Below, piece by piece: positions 23,816-32,971 of a stretch of DNA of 64,000 bases (position 1 is the stretch's first letter; the number at the start of each line of letters is the position of its first letter). Source of the DNA: Bacteroidota bacterium (GTDB lineage Bacteria > Bacteroidota > Ignavibacteria > Ignavibacteriales > Melioribacteraceae); contig JAKAKD010000073.1 in assembly GCA_021824635.1 (NCBI GenBank), forward strand, positions 19,290-83,289, in the 5' to 3' direction. A program made the translations under genes and the position numbers. The notes beneath the pieces are model-generated. The model had not been told where the DNA came from. It saw only the letters and a list, made by a program, of their open reading frames with translations, and ran no database searches.

Positions 23816-23846
23816 TTGACAAAGTTGTCTTTGAAGAATATATTTG
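23816..23846 (+). promoter_or_regulatory. Promoter of the FN3-like gene
   Basis: TTGACA (23816-23821), 17 bases, TATATTTG (23839-23846). It satisfies both the TTGACA/TATAAT and the TAnnTTTG patterns. The start codon follows 14 bases later. Confidence 0.65.
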
Positions 23847-23860
23847 ACCCGTAGAAAAAG

Positions 23861-24262
23861 ATGAAAACAAAATATCTCATATCGTTTCTGATTCTAATTA
23901 CGGCGGGATTAATATTTGCCGGAGTTGATCTTAGAAGTTTTACTGTAAAATCTTACGGGGGAAATGTTATTCTAAACTGGGATACTAATTCGGAATCCAA
24001 CCTAAATCATTTCGTTGTTCTGCGTAGAACAGTTAGTGGCGGATACGTTGAAATTGGAAATGTTTATCCTAAGAATGATCGTACCTATGAATACGTTGAC
24101 CAGACAGCCTTTAAAACATCGGGTCAATTGTATGTTTACAAATTAAAAATCGTTGATAACGACGGAACAACATCATATTCTGGCGAAGTTAGTGTAATGC
24201 ACAACAACGGTATTTCAAGTGTTAAAAGAACTTGGGGAAGTATAAAAGCATTATTCCGTTAA
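23861..24262 (+). CDS. Small secreted fibronectin type III-like protein
   Basis: 133 residues. The signal peptide MKTKYLISFLILITAGLIFA is followed by one FN3-like beta domain: GNVILNWDTNSESNLNHFVVLRR, then YVYKLKIVDNDGTTSYSGEVSV, the strand pattern found in Bacteroidota surface proteins. No anchor, lipobox or sorting domain is seen, so it should be periplasmic or released. No function known. It has its own promoter and stands alone between the MATE and maf genes. Confidence 0.65.
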   Translation: MKTKYLISFLILITAGLIFAGVDLRSFTVKSYGGNVILNWDTNSESNLNHFVVLRRTVSGGYVEIGNVYPKNDRTYEYVDQTAFKTSGQLYVYKLKIVDNDGTTSYSGEVSVMHNNGISSVKRTWGSIKALFR

Positions 24263-24316
24263 GATTGTTCTTCATTCAAATTCATTCCAGACTAAATTCC
24301 AAATCTTTTAGATTTC

Positions 24317-24895
24317 ATGCTAATAACTAAATCAAAAATATATCTTGCCTCCAAGTCTCCGCGCAGAAGAAAATTACTAAAACAACTCGGGCTTAAATTC
24401 ACTTCTTTTTCGGTAGATTTGCATGAAGAGATTTTAAATGGCGAACATCCAATCCAAACAGTAAAACGGCTGGCTCTCCATAAATCAGATGCAGCTATAA
24501 CAAAAATTAAAAGTGGAATTGTGATTACTGCCGATACTATTGTTGTTCTGAACAAAGAGGTGATAGGTAAACCGAAAGATGAAAAAGACGCTTTTAGGAT
24601 TTTGTCCAAACTTAGCGGAAGGACTCACTCTGTTTATACCGGATTTGTTGTAAAGAATTTAGATAACAAGAAAATTGTTGCTGATTATGAAAAAACGGAG
24701 GTTACCTTCAGAAAATTATCTCCTAAAGAAATTAATGATTATATAAAAACCGGAAGTCCTATGGATAAAGCCGGTGCTTATGGTATTCAAGACGATTTCG
24801 GAGCTGTTTTTGTCAAACGTATTGACGGTTGTTTCTATAATGTTGTCGGGCTTCCGCTTGCAAATATATATCAATCACTTTTGAAAATTTTATAA
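24317..24895 (+). CDS. maf: Maf family nucleotide pyrophosphatase
   Basis: 192 residues, full length. Family motifs: the N-terminal LASKSPRRRKLLKQLG (phosphate loop), ITADTIVVLN with the catalytic Asp, IGKPKDEKDAFRILSKLSGRTHSVYTG, and MDKAGAYGIQDDFGAVFVKRIDGCFYNVVGLP. Maf proteins hydrolyse non-canonical or specific NTPs (dTTP/UTP type) to the monophosphate, cleaning the pool, and were named from septum inhibition. The IQDDFG block is of the YhdE (dTTP/UTP) kind. Confidence 0.92.
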   Translation: MLITKSKIYLASKSPRRRKLLKQLGLKFTSFSVDLHEEILNGEHPIQTVKRLALHKSDAAITKIKSGIVITADTIVVLNKEVIGKPKDEKDAFRILSKLSGRTHSVYTGFVVKNLDNKKIVADYEKTEVTFRKLSPKEINDYIKTGSPMDKAGAYGIQDDFGAVFVKRIDGCFYNVVGLPLANIYQSLLKIL

Positions 24896-25013
24896 ATTGT
24901 GCAAAAGTAAATTGAGAAACTTTTTTTATTTTGCCCATGATTGAAATATTCCAGAAATGGTTTCTCAGATAAAATAATTAAATAAAGTTTTTTATAACCA
25001 ATGGGAAAATTAG

Positions 25014-27239
25014 ATGACTACAAAAATTATTTGGACGAAAATTGATGAAGCTCCTGCGCTAGCTTCGTATTGTTTGCTCCCTGTTCTAAAATCATTTGTA
25101 AAAGAAACCGGAATTGAAATTGAACAGAAAGATATTTCATTGTCAGGAAGAATCATTGCCGCTTTTCCAGAATTTTTAACTGAAGCACAAAAAATTCCAG
25201 ATTATCTAACCGAATTAGGAGAGCTTGCTAAAACTCCTGAAGCTAATATCATTAAGTTACCTAACATAAGTGCATCTATTCCGCAGCTTCATGAGGCAAT
25301 AAAGGAATTGAAAGGGAAAGGTTATAAAATTCCAGACTATCCCGAAGAACCTAAAACGGAAGAAGAAAAATCAATCAAAAATCGGTATGCAAAAATTTTA
25401 GGATCTGCGGTAAATCCGGTTTTACGTGAAGGCAACGCTGATAGAAGAGCGTCTGCCTCTGTGAAAAAATTTGCACAAAAATATCCGCATAAGATGATGA
25501 AACCATGGCCTCAATCCGGCTCTAAAACAAGGGTTGCTCATATGCAGCAAAATGATTTTTATGGAACAGAAAAGTCAACTACACTTCAAAAGGATGATAG
25601 TGTAAGAATTGAATTTGTTGATTCTTCGGGAAACGTCACAATACTAAAAGATAAATTGAAATTACTTGCCGGTGAGGTGATTGATACCTCAATAATGAAT
25701 GTGAAAGAGCTAAGAAAATTTTACTCTGAACAAATAGAGAATGCAAAAAAAGATGATGTGCTTCTATCACTTCATCTCAAAGCAACAATGATGAAAATTT
25801 CCGATCCAATTATGTTTGGGCATGCTGTGTATGTTTATTTCAAAGAAGCACTTGATAAATATTCCGATGTGTTGAATGAAATTGGTGCAAATGTAAATAA
25901 TGGATTGATGGATGTGTTGGAAAAATTAAAAAAACTGCCGGATGAAAAAAGAATTGAAATTGAAGCGGCAATTAATAAAGTATATGAGACTAATCCCGAA
26001 CTTGCTATGGTTGATTCAAGAACAGGGAAAACAAATTTGCACGTCCCTAACGATGTAATAGTTGATGCTTCTATGCCTAATGTTGTGCGTGATGGAGGCA
26101 AAATGTGGAACCGTAAGGATGAACTTCAAGATTGCATTGCTATGATTCCGGATCGTTGCTATGCAACTATTTATCAAGAAATAATTGAAAATGCACAAAC
26201 TCACGGGCAGTTCGATCCGGCGACAATGGGCGCGGTTTCAAATGTAGGTTTGATGGCACAGAAAGCTGAAGAGTATGGCTCTCATGATAAAACTTTTGAA
26301 GCAAAGGGGAATGGTGTTATTCATGTTGTAAACTTGAACAATGAAGTGCTACTTAAACAGAAAGTAGAAACTGGCGATATTTTTAGAATGTGCCAGGCTA
26401 AAGATGAAGCTATTAAAGACTGGATAAAACTTGCCGTGAGAAGAGCTAAAGCAAGCGGTTCGCCGGCAATTTTCTGGCTTGATGAAAAAAGAGCTCATGA
26501 TAGAGAAATTATTGCTAAGGTAAATAAATATTTACCAGAAAATGATATCACTGGTTTAGAAATAAAAATCTTAAATCCTGTTGATGCGATGAAATATACT
26601 TTAGATAGAACACGAAAAGGATTAGACACAATTTCTGTAACTGGAAATGTATTGCGCGATTATTTAACAGACTTATTCCCAATTCTTGAATTAGGTACAA
26701 GCGCGCGAATGCTTTCAATTGTTCCGTTATTAAATGGTGGCGGATTATTTGAAACCGGTGCCGGCGGTTCAGCGCCTAAGCATGTTCAACAGTTGTTAAA
26801 AGAAAATCATCTGCGGTGGGATTCATTGGGAGAGTACTGTGCTTTAGTCCCATCTTTGGAAATGATAGCTGATAAGTCTGGAAATGTAAAAGCAAGAATT
26901 CTGGCTGATACGCTAGACAAAGCAACCGGTAAATATTTGGAAAATTCACGCTATCCTTCTCGCAAAGTGAATGAAATTGATAACCGCGGTAGTTCATTCT
27001 ACCTTGCATATTATTGGGCGCAGGCTTTGGCAGAGCAAAATTCGGATTCTGAAATGAAAGCTCGTTTTACAAAAATAGCTGATGAACTTAGCGCAAATGA
27101 AAAGAAAATTGTTGATGAATTAATCGCTGTACAAGGAAAATCTGTTGATATTGGCGGATATTACATGCCTGATGATAAAATGGCGTATGCAGTAATGAGA
27201 CCAAGTAAAACTTTTAACAAAATTATTGATGAAATGTAA
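25014..27239 (+). CDS. icd: Monomeric NADP-dependent isocitrate dehydrogenase
   Basis: 741 residues, the length of the single-chain IDH, unrelated in size to the dimeric enzyme at 10766. Recognisable blocks: [19 protein letters not shown] at the N-terminus, [14 protein letters not shown] (isocitrate-binding), [26 protein letters not shown] middle region, [19 protein letters not shown] and [17 protein letters not shown]. It converts isocitrate to 2-oxoglutarate with NADP+ in the TCA cycle. It has its own transcript, ended by the hairpin at 27331-27365. Confidence 0.95.
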   Translation: MTTKIIWTKIDEAPALASYCLLPVLKSFVKETGIEIEQKDISLSGRIIAAFPEFLTEAQKIPDYLTELGELAKTPEANIIKLPNISASIPQLHEAIKELKGKGYKIPDYPEEPKTEEEKSIKNRYAKILGSAVNPVLREGNADRRASASVKKFAQKYPHKMMKPWPQSGSKTRVAHMQQNDFYGTEKSTTLQKDDSVRIEFVDSSGNVTILKDKLKLLAGEVIDTSIMNVKELRKFYSEQIENAKKDDVLLSLHLKATMMKISDPIMFGHAVYVYFKEALDKYSDVLNEIGANVNNGLMDVLEKLKKLPDEKRIEIEAAINKVYETNPELAMVDSRTGKTNLHVPNDVIVDASMPNVVRDGGKMWNRKDELQDCIAMIPDRCYATIYQEIIENAQTHGQFDPATMGAVSNVGLMAQKAEEYGSHDKTFEAKGNGVIHVVNLNNEVLLKQKVETGDIFRMCQAKDEAIKDWIKLAVRRAKASGSPAIFWLDEKRAHDREIIAKVNKYLPENDITGLEIKILNPVDAMKYTLDRTRKGLDTISVTGNVLRDYLTDLFPILELGTSARMLSIVPLLNGGGLFETGAGGSAPKHVQQLLKENHLRWDSLGEYCALVPSLEMIADKSGNVKARILADTLDKATGKYLENSRYPSRKVNEIDNRGSSFYLAYYWAQALAEQNSDSEMKARFTKIADELSANEKKIVDELIAVQGKSVDIGGYYMPDDKMAYAVMRPSKTFNKIIDEM

Positions 27240-27330
27240 AACCATATTAAATGAGCATATTGAATTATCTATATGTTCATATTTTCTTTTCATAAAAGTA
27301 TCAGTTTAACGTAACTGTTGAGATTTTTGC

Positions 27331-27365
27331 AGAGACGATCTTCCTCGGGTCGTCTCTTTTCTTTC
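27331..27365 (+). terminator. Rho-independent terminator after icd
   Basis: AGAGACGA and TCGTCTCT form an 8-bp stem with a ~10-base loop, followed by TTTTCTTT. A weaker hairpin lies just after the stop, near 27253-27285. Confidence 0.85.
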
Positions 27366-27479
27366 ACCATGCAAACCCAATCAGATTTTCACAACCCCAA
27401 AAATATTTTTGAAATTTTTAACTGAAATATTATTTTACGAGCGGTTATTCTTAATAATATTAGAGCAAATTTTTAGCGG

Positions 27480-27542
27480 GTAATTAATGCGGTTGGTTCT
27501 CTCTTTAGAGATCGCCGGGTACCGTTCGGCGGGATTAATTAC
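27480..27542 (+). ncRNA. Candidate structured RNA, three-way junction
   Basis: A compact fold in a 510-bp gap between icd and spoVG. Outer helix: GTAATTAAT (27480-27488) with ATTAATTAC (27534-27542), perfect. Inner hairpin 1: TCTCT/AGAGA (27498-27511) with a 4-base loop. Inner hairpin 2: CGCCG/CGGCG (27513-27531) with a GGTACCGTT loop. It is clearly more GC-rich than its surroundings. No T-tract follows. I do not recognise a known riboswitch or 6S RNA. It may be a free RNA or a leader of spoVG, 207 bp downstream. The rest of the gap holds no gene. Confidence 0.45.
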
Positions 27543-27749
27543 AGTTTCTCCTTTCAAGTTTATTTTACACAATCCTTCACTTCGGTTCTTCGGAAATCTT
27601 ACTGTTCAAATATGATTTGGTGACAGAGAAATATATTTCTATTTCTGTTCATTTTATTTGAAGAATTTATAATTGACGTTTTCTAATTGCTGTCTTCCAA
27701 AGTGATGTTACAAATCATTTTAAAACAATTCCATTAAAAAGGAGGCTTT

Positions 27750-28004
27750 ATGAAAATTGTTCGAATGAATCCGCTAGAAAAAAAAGAAAGCGGAAAGATG
27801 GCTGCTTTCTTCGACATCCAGACACCCGATGAAATCGTTATCAAAGGATTTCGTCTTGTTAACGGCGCAAATGGTTTGTTCATCTCGCCGCCGGATCAAA
27901 AAGGGAAAGATGGAAAGTATTATGAGTCTGTTATTCTTCCAAAGGAAATGAAATCCTCATTAGAAAAACTTGCCATAGAGGAGTATAACAAAACCCATAA
28001 GTAA
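27750..28004 (+). CDS. spoVG: SpoVG family RNA-binding protein
   Basis: 84 residues, the core of SpoVG (MKIVRMNPL, FFDIQTPDEIVIKGFRLVNG, GLFISPPDQK, YYESVILPKE). In other bacteria SpoVG binds RNA/DNA and regulates gene expression; in non-spore-formers such as this its targets are unknown. AAAGGAGG is a strong ribosome binding site six bases before the ATG. A structured RNA candidate lies 207 bp upstream and competing palindromes lie just downstream. Confidence 0.92.
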   Translation: MKIVRMNPLEKKESGKMAAFFDIQTPDEIVIKGFRLVNGANGLFISPPDQKGKDGKYYESVILPKEMKSSLEKLAIEEYNKTHK

Positions 28005-28038
28005 TCAAAAAAATATCCGAGTTAGTTCTTCAGTAAAT

Positions 28039-28080
28039 CATGGCTCAGTGCTTCCATTGGGCCATGTTATAACATGGAAG
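28039..28080 (+). promoter_or_regulatory. Overlapping, mutually exclusive hairpins downstream of spoVG
   Basis: Three pairings share bases: CATGGC/GCCATG (28039-28066), the perfect palindrome CCATGTTATAACATGG (28062-28077) and CTTCCAT/ATGGAAG (28051-28080). No T-run follows, so it is not a standard terminator; it could be a protein or RNA-switch site. Nothing else is seen in the gap to 28211. Confidence 0.4.
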
Positions 28081-28211
28081 TTGGAAACAATATTTTTTGA
28101 ACAAGGAAATCATAAATGAGAATGAATTGTGAAAATGAGATGAGAATAATTGATAACTATTTTCTGTATTAACGCTCGTTCATAACAATTAATTTCTTGA
28201 TCTTTCTATCC

Positions 28212-28240
28212 TTGATTTTAGAACCCACTGTATATATTTT
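28212..28240 (+). promoter_or_regulatory. Promoter of the YtxH/DUF948 pair
   Basis: TTGATT (28212-28217), 17 bases, TATTTT (28235-28240), 35 bp before the ATG, which is preceded by GGAGG. Confidence 0.5.
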
Positions 28241-28275
28241 AGCACCAGTTCAAATAAAAACGATGGAGGATTATT

Positions 28276-28695
28276 ATGCAGAATGAAGAAAGTGGAATGG
28301 GAAAAGGATTGCTGATTGGTTTCTTAACAGGCGCAGCAGTAGGTTCAATTATTGCACTTCTTTACGCACCAAAATCCGGTAAAGAATTGCGAGAAGATAT
28401 TAAAAATAAATCGCAAGATTTAATTGAAGATGCCGATGAGTATATCTCGAAAGCCAAAGACAAAGCTTCTCAACTAATTAATGAGGGTAAAAAAAAATCC
28501 GAAAAATTGGTGGCTGAGACTAAGGAGAAAGTAGATACTCTTTTAGATGAAGCAGAAAAAATATTAAGCGAAGCAAAAGACAAAGCTGGCAACGTTGCCC
28601 ATCTTGGAAAAGAAAAAATTGAAAAAGAAAGTGAACGTTTGAAAACAGCAATTAAGGCGGGTATGGATGCGTATAAAACCGAGAAGGATGCGTAA
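28276..28695 (+). CDS. YtxH domain-containing protein
   Basis: 139 residues. The first ~45 residues hold the YtxH pattern: a glycine-rich membrane helix (GLLIGFLTGAAVGSIIALLYAP) followed by KSGKELREDI. The rest is a long Lys/Glu/Ala amphipathic helix with repeated (S/A)KDKA and EKV units, like desiccation- or stress-related helices. Found in cell-envelope stress contexts in other bacteria; function unknown. It lies 6 bp before the DUF948-like gene. Confidence 0.85.
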   Translation: MQNEESGMGKGLLIGFLTGAAVGSIIALLYAPKSGKELREDIKNKSQDLIEDADEYISKAKDKASQLINEGKKKSEKLVAETKEKVDTLLDEAEKILSEAKDKAGNVAHLGKEKIEKESERLKTAIKAGMDAYKTEKDA

Positions 28696-28701
28696 AACTT
28701 T

Positions 28702-29082
28702 ATGAGTATAATTGATGTACTTCTTATTATTTTAATTGTATCTGCTTCAGCGTTGTGTATTTTTGCCATCATTTACTTGAAGAGAATTACAGATAATGTT
28801 GAAGCTGTTCGTAAAGATGTTCACGAGTTTGTACAAAAAACAGATGAAATAATAGAAAACTTAGGAGGAGTAACCCGTAAAGTAAACCGCATTGTTTCGG
28901 AAGTTGAATACTACTGGGATGAAATTGATTTATCAATAAAAAAAATACGGGAACGTATTTCAGGTCTCACTTCTCTAAAGAATTTTCGCGATGTTGAGTA
29001 TCCTGCCAAAGATCTTATCAAAAACATCAAAGCATTTACAAAAGGCGCCTCAGCTTTTTGGAATGCATTTAAACGTAGGTAA
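28702..29082 (+). CDS. DUF948-like membrane protein
   Basis: 126 residues. One N-terminal membrane helix (VLLIILIVSASALCIFAIIYL) followed by a coiled helix (NVEAVRKDVHEFVQKTDEIIENL and KVNRIVSEVEYYWDEIDLSI). This is the plan of DUF948/YtxG, the usual partner of YtxH in Bacillus and other bacteria. The two presumably form one membrane unit. Not seen to overlap the following EF-G-like gene, which lies 31 bp on. Confidence 0.75.
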   Translation: MSIIDVLLIILIVSASALCIFAIIYLKRITDNVEAVRKDVHEFVQKTDEIIENLGGVTRKVNRIVSEVEYYWDEIDLSIKKIRERISGLTSLKNFRDVEYPAKDLIKNIKAFTKGASAFWNAFKRR

Positions 29083-29113
29083 TTTTTTCTTGTTCAAATA
29101 AGGAGAATCTATC

Positions 29114-31210
29114 TTGAAAGAGTATAATGCAGAAGCTATTAGAAACATAGCGCTTGTGGGTCACGGAGGAAGTGGTAAAACTACGATTTCAGAAATTCTT
29201 TTGTTTACCGGAGGAGAAATAAATCGTATTGGAAAAGTTGAAGAGGGAAATACTACTTCAGATTTTAACGCAAACGAAATTGAAAAAAGAATTTCGATTG
29301 CCGCTTCGCCTCTTCATGTTGAATGGAACAACACAAAAATTAATATACTTGATACTCCCGGCTTTCCGGATTTTATAGGTCAGGTTATTTCTTCTTTGCA
29401 TGTTGCAGATACCGCAGTTTCAGTTATTAAAAGTTTTGAAGGCGTTGAAGTTGGAACAGAACAAACTTGGGAAGTTGTTAGAAAAAATAAACTCCCCGCA
29501 GCGGTTATAATTAACAAATGCGATAACGAACATTCAAAATTTTTTGAAACAATCGCACAAGCTAAAACACGTTTAAGCCACGATATTACTGTAGTTTCTT
29601 TCCCGGTCAAAGAAGGATTGAATTTTAGTTCTATTGTTGATCTTGTTAAGATGAAAATGATTACGTACAGTGATGCAGGTTCTAAGAAAATTACTGAAGA
29701 AGAAATTCCTGCCGATTTGAAAGCTCATGCCGATAAATTACGGGAAGTTCTTGTTGAGAAAATTGCAGAGTCTAACGAAGAATTGATGAATAAATTCTTT
29801 GAGGAAGGAAATTTAAGCGACGATGAAATTCAAAAAGGTCTTAAAGTATCAATCATTAACGGCGGATTAATTCCTGCGTTTGCATTCTCTGGTTCAAAAG
29901 CTATCGGGCAAAATACATTCTTGGAATATGTTGTTAAATATTTCCCGGCACCTAACGAAAGAGAACCTCTTGAAGTAACAATGAAAGAGGGAGGCAAAAA
30001 AATTAAATTAGCTTGCGACGTTAAAGGTGAACCAGCTCTTCTAATTTTCAAGTCATTATCGGAACAGCATGTAGGGGAACTTTCTATTTTCAAAGTTTAT
30101 TCCGGTTCGCTTGCGCCCGGTATGGATCTTCAAAACACACACAGAGATAAAATTGAGCGCCTTGGACAAATTTATGTTCTTAACGGGCATAATAGAAAAG
30201 ATATTGCCAAACTAAATGCCGGTGATATTGGTGCTGTTGTAAAATTGAAAGACAGTCATACCGGTGATACGCTCAGTTCTAAAAATTTCACAATTATTCT
30301 ACCGGAGATCGAATATCCTGAGCCGGTAATTCGTTTTGCTGTTAAACCAAAAGCAAAAGGAGATGAAGATAAAATTTCAGCGGCTTTACATACAGCTCAT
30401 GAAGAAGAACCAACACTCAGAACAAAATTCGATGGTGAAATTTCTCAAACAATTGTTTCAGGTCAAGGCGAACTTCAATTGAATCTTGCCGTAAAATTGT
30501 TAAAAGACCGTTACGCAGTAGAGGTGGAATTAGTTGAACCGAGAATTCCATACAGAGAAACCGTAAAAGGAAAATGTGAAGACTCCGAATACAAGCATAA
30601 AAAACAATCCGGCGGACGCGGTCAATACGGTCATGTTCATTTAAAAATTGAACCGCTTCCGAGAGGAACAGGTTATGAATTTGTTGACGCAATTGTAGGC
30701 GGTGTTGTTCCCGGTCGTTTTGTTCCTGCAGTGGAAAAAGGATTGAAAGAAATTATGACCAAAGGAATTTTAACCGGCAGCAAAGTTGTTGATGTTAGAG
30801 TAACGTTGTTCGACGGAACATACCACGCAGTTGACTCCGATGAAGTATCATTTAAGATAGCGGCTTCACAAGCATTCAAGAAAGGTTTTCTTGAAGCAAA
30901 ACCGATGTTACTGGAACCGATTTACGATATCAACATAAAGATCCCGGAAAAATATATGGGCGATGTTATGGGAGATATCTCCGGACGCCGTGGAAAAATT
31001 CAAAACATGGATTCCGATAATTCATTCCAAATCATCAAGGCAAAAGTACCGTTGGCGGAACTTCATAAGTATTCAACACAGCTTCGCAGTTTAACATCAG
31101 GGCGCGGAATGTTCTCGATGAGTTTTTCTCATTATGAAGAAGTACCAAAAGATACCGAAGCAAAGGTTATTGAAGAATATCAAAAGCATAAAGAAGAAGA
31201 AGCAGAATAA
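29114..31210 (+). CDS. EF-G-like translational GTPase (paralogue)
   Basis: 698 residues with all five EF-G domains. The P-loop is GHGGSGKTT rather than canonical AHIDAGKTT, the switch I block reads EIEKRISIAAS instead of RGITI, and the nucleotide motif is NKCD rather than NKMD. DTPG is intact. These changes mark the EF-G2/EF-G-like group, not the main translocase, so a specialised role in ribosome handling is likely. It starts with TTG, with AGGAG eight bases before. Ended by a strong hairpin at 31232-31265. Confidence 0.88.
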   Translation: MKEYNAEAIRNIALVGHGGSGKTTISEILLFTGGEINRIGKVEEGNTTSDFNANEIEKRISIAASPLHVEWNNTKINILDTPGFPDFIGQVISSLHVADTAVSVIKSFEGVEVGTEQTWEVVRKNKLPAAVIINKCDNEHSKFFETIAQAKTRLSHDITVVSFPVKEGLNFSSIVDLVKMKMITYSDAGSKKITEEEIPADLKAHADKLREVLVEKIAESNEELMNKFFEEGNLSDDEIQKGLKVSIINGGLIPAFAFSGSKAIGQNTFLEYVVKYFPAPNEREPLEVTMKEGGKKIKLACDVKGEPALLIFKSLSEQHVGELSIFKVYSGSLAPGMDLQNTHRDKIERLGQIYVLNGHNRKDIAKLNAGDIGAVVKLKDSHTGDTLSSKNFTIILPEIEYPEPVIRFAVKPKAKGDEDKISAALHTAHEEEPTLRTKFDGEISQTIVSGQGELQLNLAVKLLKDRYAVEVELVEPRIPYRETVKGKCEDSEYKHKKQSGGRGQYGHVHLKIEPLPRGTGYEFVDAIVGGVVPGRFVPAVEKGLKEIMTKGILTGSKVVDVRVTLFDGTYHAVDSDEVSFKIAASQAFKKGFLEAKPMLLEPIYDINIKIPEKYMGDVMGDISGRRGKIQNMDSDNSFQIIKAKVPLAELHKYSTQLRSLTSGRGMFSMSFSHYEEVPKDTEAKVIEEYQKHKEEEAE

Positions 31211-31231
31211 TTATATTCTAGTTAAATTGCG

Positions 31232-31265
31232 GGCGGAAGTAATTTCAACTTCCGCCTTTTTTATT
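31232..31265 (+). terminator. Rho-independent terminator after the EF-G-like gene
   Basis: GGCGGAAGT and ACTTCCGCC form a perfect 9-bp stem with a 7-base loop, followed by six T. The next start codon lies two bases after the T-rich tract, so the hairpin also spans the leader of the HIT gene. Confidence 0.92.
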
Positions 31266-31266
31266 T

Positions 31267-31773
31267 ATGGAAAAACTCTGGTCGCCCTGGCGTTCAAATT
31301 ATATAGAATCTTTTAAGACTAAGAAAGATTCCGACGCGTGTGTATTTTGCGAAGCGCCGAAACTTTCTCTTGAAGATGATAATTCTCTTCTAGTCTATAA
31401 AAATGAATTATGTTATGTGATGCTGAATTTATATCCATATAACAGCGGTCATCTTTTAATTATTCCTTACCGTCATCAAAGCGATATGAGCACGCTAAAT
31501 GAAAAAGAGATGAATGAGATGATGAAGATGGTTCAGCTCTCAATCAAAGCTCTTGACATTGCAATGAAACCGCACGGCTATAACTTTGGAGCAAACCTTG
31601 GCAAAGCCGCCGGAGCCGGTATAGATTCACATCTTCATTTTCACGTTGTGCCAAGGTGGAGCGGCGATATTAATTTTATGCCGTCTATTGGCGAAGTAAA
31701 AATTATTTCTCAGGATTTATTAGCTACAAAGAAAAATTTAATCAATGCATTTGAACAATTATTAAAAAGGTAG
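31267..31773 (+). CDS. HIT family protein (Ap4A phosphorylase/hydrolase-like)
   Basis: 168 residues. The N-terminal EKLWSPWRSNYIES and a CVFC pair (possible zinc or cofactor cysteines) belong to the bacterial HIT group with long N-termini. The catalytic triad is in HLHFHVVPRW near residue 122, and NLYPYNSGHLLIIPYRH is the nucleotide-binding strand. It should cleave nucleotide phosphoanhydrides such as Ap4A. The ATG at 31267 directly follows the terminator of the previous gene and lacks a Shine-Dalgarno sequence. The following glycerate kinase begins seven bases after its stop. Confidence 0.9.
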   Translation: MEKLWSPWRSNYIESFKTKKDSDACVFCEAPKLSLEDDNSLLVYKNELCYVMLNLYPYNSGHLLIIPYRHQSDMSTLNEKEMNEMMKMVQLSIKALDIAMKPHGYNFGANLGKAAGAGIDSHLHFHVVPRWSGDINFMPSIGEVKIISQDLLATKKNLINAFEQLLKR

Positions 31774-31779
31774 CACATT

Positions 31780-32958
31780 TTGGATAATCAAAAACAATTC
31801 AAAGTTTTAATAGCGCCAAACAGTTTTAAGGAATGCGCAGATTCAGTAGAAATAACGGAATTTATTAAAGCATCTCTTTTCAGATTATTACCCGAAGAGA
31901 TTAAATCCAAGATTGATTTTCTTCTCAAGCCTATTTCCGATGGCGGAGACGGATTTTTGCAGGTCTGTCAAAGAAATTTCGGCGTTGAATTTCTTCATTT
32001 CGAAATCTCAAATTCTTTTAACGAAGATAAATTCTTTTGTCCGGTAGGTTACTTTCAAGAAACTAAAACTTTGTATGTGGAATCGGCGGAAGTGTTAGGA
32101 CTGAAATTAATTCCGGATGAATTTAGAAAACCTCTCTCGCTTTCATCAAGTGGAATGGGAGATCTTCTTCTGCAAATCTTCGATTCCGTTAACGCGGGGA
32201 TTATGGATGTTGAAAAAATTGTTATAGGAATCGGCGGGACCGGCACAAACGATTTAGGTATGGGAATGATGGATGTGTTTGGTCTAGAGTTCTACGATGC
32301 AAAAGATAATAAGCTGGAAGTTTTGCCAAAAAACTTTTCTTTAGTAGAAAAAATTGTAGTTCCGGAAGTAGAACTTCCATTTAAGATAGAATTGATAATT
32401 GATGTTGAAAATCCGCTTTTGGGAATTGACGGTTCAAGTTTATTATTTGCTGAACAAAAAGGCGCTACAGACGAAGAATCGGTTTTAATGGAGAAAGGTT
32501 TTATCCATTTGCTTGATGAACTTGAAGTTGACGAAGAGACACAAACAAAATTAAGCGGTGCGGGCGGCGGTATTGCGGCAGCAATGAAAATATTCTTTAA
32601 TGCGAGTGAAAAATTTGCAGATCAATTTATTAGAGAAGATCTAAAAGTTCATGCCGAAGTTTCCGGTCTTGATTATGTTATCACCGGAGAAGGGAAATTG
32701 GATTCACAAACATTCTTAAATAAAGGCGCTTTCATTGTTGTAAATGAATTTGCCGAAAAGAATATTCCAATTACTTTTCTTTGCGGAAGCAGCGAAGGCG
32801 ACTTGCCCAAAATTGAAACTTTGAGAGTGATTGAAATTGGAGAATATTTTGATTCGGTTGAAGAATCAATTCAGAAGATAGATCAAGGAATTGAGATTGC
32901 ATGCAGAAAGATCAGCAAAGAGATAATACAGTTATTCGCTAAGAAAAATTCAAAATAA
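31780..32958 (+). CDS. Glycerate kinase (GarK/GlxK family)
   Basis: 392 residues. Motifs of the DUF-type glycerate 2-kinase family: LIAPNSFKECADSVE, PISDGGDGFL, IGIGGTGTNDLGMGMMDVFG, GAGGGIAAAMKIFF and VITGEGKLDSQTFLNKG. It phosphorylates glycerate, feeding it to glycolysis. A TTG start is used here, with AAAAAGG ~9 bases upstream; no in-frame ATG occurs before the conserved N-terminal APNSFK motif. Probably cotranscribed with the HIT gene. Confidence 0.88.
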   Translation: MDNQKQFKVLIAPNSFKECADSVEITEFIKASLFRLLPEEIKSKIDFLLKPISDGGDGFLQVCQRNFGVEFLHFEISNSFNEDKFFCPVGYFQETKTLYVESAEVLGLKLIPDEFRKPLSLSSSGMGDLLLQIFDSVNAGIMDVEKIVIGIGGTGTNDLGMGMMDVFGLEFYDAKDNKLEVLPKNFSLVEKIVVPEVELPFKIELIIDVENPLLGIDGSSLLFAEQKGATDEESVLMEKGFIHLLDELEVDEETQTKLSGAGGGIAAAMKIFFNASEKFADQFIREDLKVHAEVSGLDYVITGEGKLDSQTFLNKGAFIVVNEFAEKNIPITFLCGSSEGDLPKIETLRVIEIGEYFDSVEESIQKIDQGIEIACRKISKEIIQLFAKKNSK

Positions 32959-32971
32959 TTATTGAGATTGC

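Noticed and set aside
27480..27542. Known riboswitch or 6S RNA
   Set aside because: Conserved cores of TPP, cobalamin, glycine, c-di-GMP, fluoride and ZTP classes as remembered are absent, and the size is too small for 6S; left as an unassigned structure.
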